A stretch of 11,240 bases of DNA from CAYMRB01 sp964392615. GTDB lineage: Bacteria; Planctomycetota; UBA8108. Where the stretch lies: positions 1 to 11,240 of the forward strand of contig CAYMRB010000342.1 of the NCBI GenBank assembly GCA_964392615.1, in the 5' to 3' direction. A model generated the notes under the pieces. That model did not search any database and was not told the DNA's origin. It worked only from the letters and a program-made list of their open reading frames with translations. Of this stretch, positions 1 to 5,325 are shown in pieces (within the stretch, counting starts at the first letter, position 1; the number at the start of each line of letters is the position of its first letter). The position numbers and the translations under genes are program-made.

Positions 1-317
1 CGCAGGAAGTGAAAGCCCCGGACGCCCTCGTCGTCGTCGCGGATCAGCGTCGCGCCGGTGATGTCGGTGGGCATCAGGTCCGGCGTGAACTGAATGCGCT
101 TGAACTGCAGCGTCAGCAGGTCGGCCACGGAGCTGATCAGCAGCGTCTTTGCGAGGCCGGGCACGCCGACGATCAGGCAATGCCCCTCCGAGAGGATCGA
201 CGCGAGGACCTGCGTGACGACGTGCTCCTGGCCGACGATCTTCGCCGCCAGGCGCGTGCGCAAGCCGCGCAGGATCTCTGCGTACCGCTCGACGTTCGCT
301 CGCTCGTCCGCCGTCAC
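1..317 (-). CDS. MoxR-type AAA+ ATPase, N-terminal part (cut by window edge)
   Basis: Only the first 105 codons are in the window; the gene runs off the left edge. MoxR ATPases are AAA+ chaperone-like proteins that usually work with von Willebrand factor A proteins in metal insertion or protein maturation. Seen here: a short N-terminal helix region, then KIVGQEHVV (about 26-34), a Walker A loop GVPGLAKT (51-58) preceded by the family's GHCLIV stretch, and the conserved MoxR segment QFTPDLMPTDITG (76-88). The GTG start at 317 overlaps the mazG stop (GTGA), and about 25 residues before the GQE motif is usual for MoxR proteins. No strong Shine-Dalgarno sequence is visible, so translation is probably coupled to mazG. 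Walker B, the sensors and the usual DUF58/VWA neighbours would lie outside the window. Family assignment is firm; the specific client is unknown. Confidence 0.93.
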   Translation of the reverse strand, partial: MTADERANVERYAEILRGLRTRLAAKIVGQEHVVTQVLASILSEGHCLIVGVPGLAKTLLISSVADLLTLQFKRIQFTPDLMPTDITGATLIRDDDEGVRGFHFL

Positions 318-1159
318 TGGCACTCGTTCTTGACCTCGTTCCATACGCGATCCATCGACTCCGCGCTCGCTGCGTCGAGACCGCCGTCCTCCGTCTCGTC
401 CAGCCGCCTCTCGAGTTCTCGGAAGCGGCTCGTGAACTTCGCCATCGCCCGTCGCAGCGCGCGATCCGGTTCGTGACCGAGTTTGCGGCAGAGGTTGACC
501 ACGGTGAAGAGGAGGTCTCCCAGCTCTTCTTCGACACGCTGCGCCTCGGGGGCTGAGCCGTTCTCGAGGAGCGCGGCGATCTCCTGTGTCTCCTCGCGCA
601 CCTTGTCGAGCACGCCTGCGGGGTCCGGCCAGTCGAATCCGTACTTCGCTGCCCGCGTCGACAGCTTGCGCGCTCGTGCCAAGGGCGGCAGGCTTCGCGG
701 CACGCCGTCGAGACGCGAGGTGTCGCGGGCGTCCGATCCGTCTGCGTCGTCTTCCGCCGTCGCCTTCGCAGCCCGCTCGGCGGCCTTGATCTCCTCCCAT
801 TGAGCGAGGACTGCGTCCGGGTCGTCCGCGCGGCTGTTCCCGAAAACGTGTGGGTGGCGTCGGATGAGCTTGTCGTTGATGCCGGCGGCCACGTTTCCGA
901 TATCGAACGCGCTCTCCTCTTCGGCGATGCGCGTTGCGAGAAAGACCGTCATCAAGACGTCGCCGAGCTCTTCGCAGACCTCCGGTGTCGGAGCGCCGTC
1001 GGCGTCCTCCACCGCGTCCTGTACTTCGGCCGCCTCCTCGAGGACGTAGCGACTTACATCGCGCAGCGTCTGCTCGCGATCCCACGGGCAACCGCCCGGT
1101 CCCCGCAGTCGTCCGACGATCTCGTCGAGGCGCATCAGTGCGCGCTCTTTCGATGGCAT
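314..1159 (-). CDS. mazG: MazG nucleoside triphosphate pyrophosphohydrolase
   Basis: 281 residues, close to the 263 of E. coli MazG. MazG hydrolyses NTPs and dNTPs to monophosphates plus pyrophosphate, cleaning the nucleotide pool and, in some bacteria, lowering ppGpp. Both all-alpha MazG domains are present. The N-domain has GGCPWDREQT (22-31), the metal-binding LEEAAE (40-45) with EELGD (63-67), and the RRHPHVFG signature (100-107). An acidic linker follows (about 132-150). The C-domain has LDGVP, KYGFDWP (172-178), REETQEI (188-194), EEELGDLLF (210-218) and KFTSRFRELE (241-250). The open frame continues upstream to 1477, but that stretch is arginine-rich and unlike the family. The ATG at 1159 is preferred because homology begins there and a -10 box lies just upstream; an internal ATG at 1135 is a weaker option. 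It overlaps the moxR-type gene by 4 bases and is probably cotranscribed with it. Confidence 0.95.
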   Translation of the reverse strand: MPSKERALMRLDEIVGRLRGPGGCPWDREQTLRDVSRYVLEEAAEVQDAVEDADGAPTPEVCEELGDVLMTVFLATRIAEEESAFDIGNVAAGINDKLIRRHPHVFGNSRADDPDAVLAQWEEIKAAERAAKATAEDDADGSDARDTSRLDGVPRSLPPLARARKLSTRAAKYGFDWPDPAGVLDKVREETQEIAALLENGSAPEAQRVEEELGDLLFTVVNLCRKLGHEPDRALRRAMAKFTSRFRELERRLDETEDGGLDAASAESMDRVWNEVKNECQ

Positions 1160-1167
1160 GGCGCAAG

Positions 1168-1176
1168 ATTGTACCA
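1168..1176 (-). promoter_or_regulatory. Extended -10 promoter for mazG, likely leaderless
   Basis: On the minus strand the sequence reads TGGTACAAT: a TACAAT -10 hexamer (1173-1168) with an extended-10 TG one base upstream of it. No good -35 box is seen at the expected distance, as is common for extended -10 promoters. Only eight bases separate the hexamer from the mazG ATG at 1159, so the transcript would start within a few bases of the start codon. No Shine-Dalgarno sequence is visible, which fits a leaderless mRNA. Confidence 0.5.
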
Positions 1177-1753
1177 GGGGAACTGTTCGATTCCGATGCG
1201 AGTGTTCGAATTCGACCGGACACTTCGCCGCCTGACGCGATCCCCGATCGCGGTGCCCGTCGCGCAACGCCGCAAGCCGGCGGCACTTGCTGGCGCCCGT
1301 CGCGTTTGGCCACGGCTTTGCCATGGTCTCCGGTCGACCCCTTGACGCGCATCCCCGCTCCGGGCCTCGGCGACCCGATCGCCCGACGATCCTGGCCACG
1401 CGGTGCGGTGCGCGTCTCGACAGCCACTCGAGAGATCGATGAAGGGAGGTGATACCACCGCACGCTGCACGCGGCATTCGTCGCGAACCGGCATTTGACG
1501 TGCGATCCGCGCGCGATGCAGCGTACGGGACCGACAGTGCGCAAGAGATCCGACACGACGGCTCGGCGGCCCGTCGGGATTCCCGTTCCGCGGATCACGT
1601 CTCCTGCGGGGGCGTGAATCGACAAGGTCCAGCACAGGGACCGCGGCGGGGTCCGGGCGGAAGGCAGGCCCCCTCGCGGCCGCCGAGCCGAACGCTTTGA
1701 TGCGATGGATGCGTCCGTCACGACGCGGACGAGAACGACAACCGAGAGGAAAG
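1177..1753. other. Intergenic stretch without a convincing gene
   Basis: About 580 bases between the divergent mazG and the lysine-rich exported protein. Open frames cross it on both strands, as expected at this GC content, but their translations are arginine- and proline-rich with no recognisable motif. Contents worth noting: a Shine-Dalgarno-like AAGGGAGGTGAT at 1442-1453 with no ATG, GTG or TTG at a usable distance downstream; an isolated TTGACG at 1495-1500 with no matching -10; and a small GGTCC/GGACC hairpin at 1626-1642. I found no clear promoter for the downstream gene. A structured leader or a small RNA cannot be excluded by eye. Confidence 0.5.
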
Positions 1754-2491
1754 ATGAGAACAACGCATTGCTTCATGCTCTTTATCTGCTTGGGAACCGC
1801 CCTGCTCGGGGCGGCGGACGAGAAGGTCGCAGCGGACGATCGCTCCGCGCTCGTCGTCGAGGCCGGGGACTGCAAGCTGACGTACGTCCTACCGCCGCCG
1901 CTCAGCGGCCGCCGCACGGCGACGAGAGAGGCGAGCTCGATCGCTTCCTTCACCGCCCGCCTCGACGCGCAAGCCACGCTCGGCTACCGGCGCGCGACGA
2001 TCCCTCCGGGCGCGTACGAGCTCACGATCGAGCCCACGACGAAGAAGCGCTACGAGATCCTGATCCGGGCCTGGCCACCGACGAAGAAGAAGTCGGCATC
2101 GACGAAGAAGAAATCGGCGTCGACGAAGAAGAAGAAAGCGACTTCGGCGAAGAAGAAGCCGGTGAGTCAGGTCGCGGCGCGGCGTGACGTCACCGCGTCG
2201 AAGCCGGGGGCGACGGACGACTCGCGGCCGGTGCTTCTGCGCGTGCCGCTCTCGATCGCACGACCACCCGCCGACGCGAGGAAGGCAGGGGCGAAGCGAG
2301 ACCTCGCGACGCTGCACGTCGAGTGGAAGGCGGTCGCTCGCGGCGAGAAGCTCCGGCTGCGGCTACGAGCCGGGCACTCGACCGGCACGGCGAACCTGCG
2401 TTGCTTCGGGAAAACCGCCGGATCCGCGTCGAAGAAGGCCAAGCCCGCGGCGCGCGGCAAGTCCGTGAAGAAGAAGACGAAGAAGAAGTAG
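1754..2491 (+). CDS. Exported lysine-rich repeat protein, function unknown
   Basis: 245 residues, not recognised. The ATG at 1754 is preceded by GAGAGGA at 1744-1750, a fair ribosome binding site; earlier in-frame ATGs lack one and would bury the signal peptide. Residues 1-20 are a signal peptide (a short basic N-terminus, then a hydrophobic FMLFICLGTALLGA), with probable cleavage after the Ala-Ala at 20-21. The middle looks beta-rich: ATIPPGAYELTIEP (81-94), EILIRAW (101-107), PVLLRVPLSI (159-168), LATLHVEW (184-191). The PPGAYEL and VPLSI segments vaguely recall DUF2911-type exported proteins, but this is only an impression. A Lys/Ser/Thr/Ala tandem repeat (110-136) interrupts this core, and the C-terminus (227-245) is again lysine-rich, ending KKKTKKK, like histone H1 tails. 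It could bind polyanions at the cell surface or in the periplasm. Its only near neighbour on the same strand is dapB, which seems to have its own promoter. Confidence 0.72.
   Translation: MRTTHCFMLFICLGTALLGAADEKVAADDRSALVVEAGDCKLTYVLPPPLSGRRTATREASSIASFTARLDAQATLGYRRATIPPGAYELTIEPTTKKRYEILIRAWPPTKKKSASTKKKSASTKKKKATSAKKKPVSQVAARRDVTASKPGATDDSRPVLLRVPLSIARPPADARKAGAKRDLATLHVEWKAVARGEKLRLRLRAGHSTGTANLRCFGKTAGSASKKAKPAARGKSVKKKTKKK
2081..2140 (+). repeat. 21-bp tandem repeat encoding TKKKSAS
   Basis: Two full units (2081-2101 and 2102-2122) differ at two bases. A third, diverged unit begins at 2123, where the phase is lost to extra AAG codons. Each full unit encodes Thr-Lys-Lys-Lys-Ser-Ala-Ser. 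It lies inside the exported lysine-rich protein and is a purine-rich, AAG-rich island in otherwise GC-rich DNA. Copy number could vary between strains. Confidence 0.85.
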
Positions 2492-2520
2492 GGGCGACAT
2501 CGGTCGCGCTCCTTCCGAGA

Positions 2521-2549
2521 TTGCAGCCCGGCGGCGGTTCTCCTATCCT
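2521..2549 (+). promoter_or_regulatory. Possible sigma-70-type promoter for dapB
   Basis: TTGCAG (2521-2526) and TATCCT (2544-2549) are separated by 17 bases, just after the stop of the lysine-rich protein gene. Transcription would start near 2556 and leave a leader of about 70 bases before dapB. That leader holds a small CGCCC/GGGCG hairpin (2594-2611) and a GGAG ribosome binding site at 2621-2624. The hexamers match consensus only partly, so this is a reasonable guess rather than a firm call. Confidence 0.4.
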
Positions 2550-2628
2550 GGCAGCCCGTTGTACAAGGCCATCCGGCGTGATGGCGGCCATTTCGCCCAG
2601 GCTCCAGGGCGGCCAGGATTGGAGAACC

Positions 2629-3387
2629 ATGCCTACGATCCCCGTACTCGTCAGCGGCGCCGCCGGGCGCATGGGTCGCGAGGTGGTCGCGGCCGTCGAG
2701 GCAGAAGCCGATCTCGATCTCGTGGGACGCACCGACCTCGGCGATGAGCTGGCCGAAGCTATCGCGTCGAGCGGCGCGCGCGTCGTCGTCGATTTCACGG
2801 TGCCCGACGTCGCCGTCGAGAATGCCCGAGCGATCCTCGCGGCTGGCGCGTGTCCGGTTATCGGCACGACAGGATTCACGGCCGCGGACATCAGCGATCT
2901 TCAGGCGCGTGCGGCCGAGCTCGGTCGCGGCGGGTTGATCGCGCCGAACTTTGCGATCGGTGCCGTCCTCCTGATGAAGTACGCGGCCGATGCGGCGCGC
3001 TATCTTCCCGACGTCGAGGTCATCGAGCTGCACCACGACCAGAAGGTCGACGCGCCGTCCGGCACGGCGATCAAGACGATCGAGCTGATCCGAGCCGGCC
3101 TCGATGCGGCAGCGGGCGATGCCCCGGAGCGACCGCGCGTCGACGAGGTGGAGACAGTCGCGGGCGCGCGCGGCGGCCGTCACCTCGGCGTGCCGGTCCA
3201 CAGCGTGCGGCTACCGGGATACGTCGCTCACCAAGAGGTGCTCTTCGGCGGACCCGGACAGGTGTTGAGCCTGCGGCACGACTCGATCTCGCGCACATCC
3301 TTCATGCCGGGCGTCGTGCTCGCGGTGCGCAAAGTCGTGCAGCTCGATCGCCTGTACTACGGCCTCGATCAGATCCTCGATCTGTAG
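2629..3387 (+). CDS. dapB: 4-hydroxy-tetrahydrodipicolinate reductase (DapB)
   Basis: 252 residues, in the range of the shorter DapB proteins (E. coli has 273). DapB is the cytoplasmic NAD(P)H-dependent reductase of the diaminopimelate/lysine pathway, converting hydroxy-tetrahydrodipicolinate to tetrahydrodipicolinate. The N-terminal Rossmann fold opens with VSGAAGRMG (8-16). VVDFTVPD, GTTGF and the catalytic segment IELHHDQKVDAPSGTA follow; this is the DapB signature with its paired histidines and lysine. The C-terminal substrate domain has RGGRHLGVPVHSVRLPG and the FGGPGQ region. An in-frame ATG at 2581 would add 16 residues, but the GGAG at 2621-2624 and the family alignment favour 2629. 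It converges on the cohesin/dockerin-like gene with a 49-base gap and no obvious hairpin-plus-T-run terminator. With ddl further along, it suggests the organism makes DAP-containing peptidoglycan. Confidence 0.96.
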   Translation: MPTIPVLVSGAAGRMGREVVAAVEAEADLDLVGRTDLGDELAEAIASSGARVVVDFTVPDVAVENARAILAAGACPVIGTTGFTAADISDLQARAAELGRGGLIAPNFAIGAVLLMKYAADAARYLPDVEVIELHHDQKVDAPSGTAIKTIELIRAGLDAAAGDAPERPRVDEVETVAGARGGRHLGVPVHSVRLPGYVAHQEVLFGGPGQVLSLRHDSISRTSFMPGVVLAVRKVVQLDRLYYGLDQILDL

Positions 3388-3436
3388 GAGGCCTCCGTCG
3401 ACGAACGGCCCGGATCCTGTCGCAAACCCGGCGCGA

Positions 3437-4975
3437 TCAGTTCGCGGCGGACGGGACCCGCTCGTAGAACGGTAGCGACCGGTCGCAGCCCAGGTCGCTC
3501 GTTCCGCGCGGGGTCGTGCCGGCTTCCGGGAACGGAGCGGCCGGCGGTGTACCGCCGCCGTAGAGGAAAGTGAGGAGCGCGAGCGGGTCGTCGATGCGCA
3601 CCGCGCCATCGTCGTTGACGTCGGCCGCCTCGCGACACGCTAGCGGTGCTCCGGAGAAGAGCCACTCGAGCGTCGCGACCGCGTCCTGGAGCGTCGGTGC
3701 CGCGAGTCTGCCGACGAGCGCCAGCTTGGTCTCGCGGTCCTCATCCTCGATCGTGACGAGGCGGTTCTGGTCGACGATCGACGCGTCGACGTTCCCGCGC
3801 ACGAAGTGCGGCTCGAGCCAGAGAACGCGTGCCGCGACACTCCGCGGAGCGCTCGCCGGGGCGCCGTCAGCCGGGGCGCCGTCAGCCGGGGTGCCAAGGG
3901 CATCGGCGCGCAGCGCGTCCGGCACGATCTGCGGCGTCTGCAGGACGGCGGCAGCTCCCTCGCCCGGCAGCACGTCGACATCGAGGAGCTCGAAGACGAG
4001 GTCGGCGACGTGAGCGCGCAGCCTCGGCGCCGGATCGTCCGCCGGGAACCGCAGATCGAAATCGGCTCCGCTGCCGTCGGGTCGGATCCGGATCGGCAGC
4101 TCACGGCTGCCGGTGTCGACGTCGTCACCCGTGCCGACGCTACGGGCGCCGGCGAGGCGCATGATCAGCTCGTCGTAGTCGACGCCGATGCTGATCATCT
4201 CGATCTGCTCGAGATTCGTCAGGTAGACCGGCACCGTGAACAGCTGCGCGCGTTCGGTGATCGCGACGCTGCCGAACTCCACGGCGTCCGAGAAGAAGAC
4301 ATCGATGCTGCCCTGGCAGTAGAAGCCCTCGACTTCGACGATCTCCTCCTCGCTGGCCGGATCCGGTGCGACCTGCCGTCTGTCGCCGACGAACGTCTGC
4401 TCGAGGGGCGACTGCGTCAGAGAGGTCGGATCGTACGGCGTGAACTCGATCGGCGCGTGTACGCGGTAGGCGTCGCCGGGAACGGCGTCGAGCGAGAGGC
4501 GGAACACAAGATCGACGAGGTGCTCGCCGGCGCCGGGCGCAGGGGGAATCCTGGGTGCGCCGTTAGCCTCGAGCGTCGCCTGGATGCGGCCATCCAAGAC
4601 GTCGATGCTCGGCTCGCCGGTGGTCGAGTACTCCCACGCGTTCGAGCGCGACACGACGCCGACCGGCTCGAGCCATTCGACGTCGAAGTCGATCGAGAAC
4701 TGCACGAAGTCGACGGGCGCACCGTTGCGCAGCGTGATGGGAACGCGAACCTCATCGCCATCGTCGACGAGGAGCGCCGCATCGACGCCGCGCGCAAGAC
4801 CCGTCGTGCGATCGATTCGTGCGACGTCGCGAATGCAGAGGACCGGCGCGGTCGCGTCCTGATACTCGTCCTCGTCGTCCTGTGCCCGACAAGGGCTGGC
4901 GACAGAAAGCCAACTGCCGAGGAGAACCAGCGCGCAGACCGTCAGCGTCCACGCGGGGCGCTGCACGGTGAGCAT
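3437..4975 (-). CDS. Exported protein with two cohesin-like modules and a dockerin-like C-terminus
   Basis: 512 residues. The ATG at 4975 has GTGGAG four bases upstream. A signal peptide fills residues 1-31 (hydrophobic LTVCALVLLGSWLSVA, cleavage likely before QDDEDE). Residues about 68-190 and 235-350 each look like a cohesin-type beta-sandwich: VPITLRNGAPVDFVQFSID in the first, VPVYLTNLEQIEMISIGVD in the second, and late strands HLVDLVFRL and HVADLVFEL. An Ala/Pro/Gly/Asp linker (362-376) is built from a short repeat. The C-terminus (about 391-497) is dockerin-like: FVRG, DAVATLEWLFSG, ADVNDDGAVRIDDPLALL (an EF-hand-like calcium loop), then a proline-rich stretch and a final Gly-Cys typical of planctomycete proteins. 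The first dockerin repeat carries an insertion of about 25 residues. The role is probably extracellular or envelope protein-protein contact; the partner is unknown. No enzymatic domain is visible. Confidence 0.85.
   Translation of the reverse strand: MLTVQRPAWTLTVCALVLLGSWLSVASPCRAQDDEDEYQDATAPVLCIRDVARIDRTTGLARGVDAALLVDDGDEVRVPITLRNGAPVDFVQFSIDFDVEWLEPVGVVSRSNAWEYSTTGEPSIDVLDGRIQATLEANGAPRIPPAPGAGEHLVDLVFRLSLDAVPGDAYRVHAPIEFTPYDPTSLTQSPLEQTFVGDRRQVAPDPASEEEIVEVEGFYCQGSIDVFFSDAVEFGSVAITERAQLFTVPVYLTNLEQIEMISIGVDYDELIMRLAGARSVGTGDDVDTGSRELPIRIRPDGSGADFDLRFPADDPAPRLRAHVADLVFELLDVDVLPGEGAAAVLQTPQIVPDALRADALGTPADGAPADGAPASAPRSVAARVLWLEPHFVRGNVDASIVDQNRLVTIEDEDRETKLALVGRLAAPTLQDAVATLEWLFSGAPLACREAADVNDDGAVRIDDPLALLTFLYGGGTPPAAPFPEAGTTPRGTSDLGCDRSLPFYERVPSAAN
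3855..3895 (-). repeat. 15-bp tandem repeat in the inter-domain linker
   Basis: About 2.7 copies of a 15-base unit (3855-3869, 3870-3884, partial 3885-3895). On the minus strand it encodes the repeated Pro/Ala/Asp/Gly linker between the second cohesin-like module and the dockerin-like end of the exported protein. The first two copies are identical, so the expansion looks recent or is kept uniform by slippage. Confidence 0.85.
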
Positions 4976-5057
4976 CAAACTCCACCACGGGATGTCCCGA
5001 GGCGAAGCGCTGGGCGGGAGCTTGTCGATCAAGCTGGTTCTCGAATGCGTTGGGCGG

Positions 5058-5074
5058 ACCCCGTGCACACGGGT
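5058..5074 (-). other. Small hairpin in the leader of the cohesin/dockerin-like gene
   Basis: The sequence ACCCCGTGCACACGGGT can pair as ACCC(C)GTG with CACGGGT, with a single bulged C and a two-base core too short to be a loop unless the inner pairs open. It sits in the predicted 5' leader about 85 bases upstream of the ATG. There is no run of T residues after it, so it is not an intrinsic terminator. Confidence 0.25.
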
Positions 5075-5125
5075 GCGTTCGGTGAACCAGGGTCCTGAGG
5101 ATGGTACAACACCGACTCGTAGGCC

Positions 5126-5155
5126 ATTTTAGGGGTGGGCGCGGAGGGGTGTCAA
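5126..5155 (-). promoter_or_regulatory. Sigma-70-type promoter for the cohesin/dockerin-like gene
   Basis: On the minus strand a perfect TTGACA -35 (5155-5150) is followed after 18 bases by TAAAAT (5131-5126), five of six matches to the -10 consensus. Transcription would start near 5119, giving a leader of about 144 bases before the ATG at 4975. Both hexamers stand out in this GC-rich DNA. Confidence 0.7.
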
Positions 5156-5291
5156 CCCTTGCTGTCGTCGGAGGTTTCGCGGCTCCGGGGCCGCAGCTGG
5201 AGGTCCCGAGTGTTCGGCCCGGGTGAGGGGGCGCGATCGCCGTGTCGCGCGGACGAGTATCCTCGTGCCGAGCACGGCAGGTCACGCCGCG

Positions 5292-5319
5292 TTGACAGTA
5301 GCAGGGGGCCACCTACAAT
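5292..5319 (+). promoter_or_regulatory. Sigma-70-type promoter for the polyprenyl synthase, giving a leaderless mRNA
   Basis: A perfect TTGACA -35 (5292-5297), a 16-base spacer and TACAAT -10 (5314-5319). The ATG of the polyprenyl synthase is at 5326, only six bases after the -10. The expected start site seven bases downstream is the A of the ATG itself. There is no room for a ribosome binding site on such a transcript, so leaderless translation is the natural reading. Confidence 0.75.
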
Positions 5320-5325
5320 GCGGGC

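Larger units (their letters stand above)
4976..5325. other. Divergent control region between the cohesin/dockerin-like gene and the polyprenyl synthase
   Basis: A 350-base intergenic stretch carrying two outward-facing promoters (5126-5155 minus, 5292-5319 plus). The left-hand gene gets a leader of about 140 bases; the right-hand gene gets essentially none. Between the promoters lies a small CGTGC/GCACG hairpin or inverted repeat at 5264-5276, a possible operator. A long reverse frame continues from the left gene into this region but lacks a ribosome binding site and signal peptide. No RNA gene is recognised. Confidence 0.6.

Noticed and set aside
1441..1460. Fragment of a 16S rRNA 3' end on the minus strand
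   Set aside because: Only about 20 bases resemble it, and the preceding conserved helix 45 sequence is absent, so chance is the simpler reading.
1160..1477. N-terminal extension of mazG by 106 residues
   Set aside because: The frame is open, but its translation is arginine-rich, MazG similarity begins at 1159, and a -10 box lies inside this stretch.
1449..1700. 83-codon open frame on the plus strand in the gap before the lysine-rich protein
   Set aside because: Its GTG start lies inside the Shine-Dalgarno-like element itself, and the translation has no fold-like pattern.
3387..3436. Terminator between the convergent dapB and cohesin/dockerin-like genes
   Set aside because: Only a loop-less palindrome GGAGGCCTCC (3387-3396) overlaps the dapB stop; there is no stem-loop followed by a T run on either strand.
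3806..5098. A 430-codon open frame on the plus strand across the cohesin/dockerin-like gene
   Set aside because: No ribosome binding site, signal peptide or domain. The opposite strand has a signal peptide, modular domains and a good promoter.
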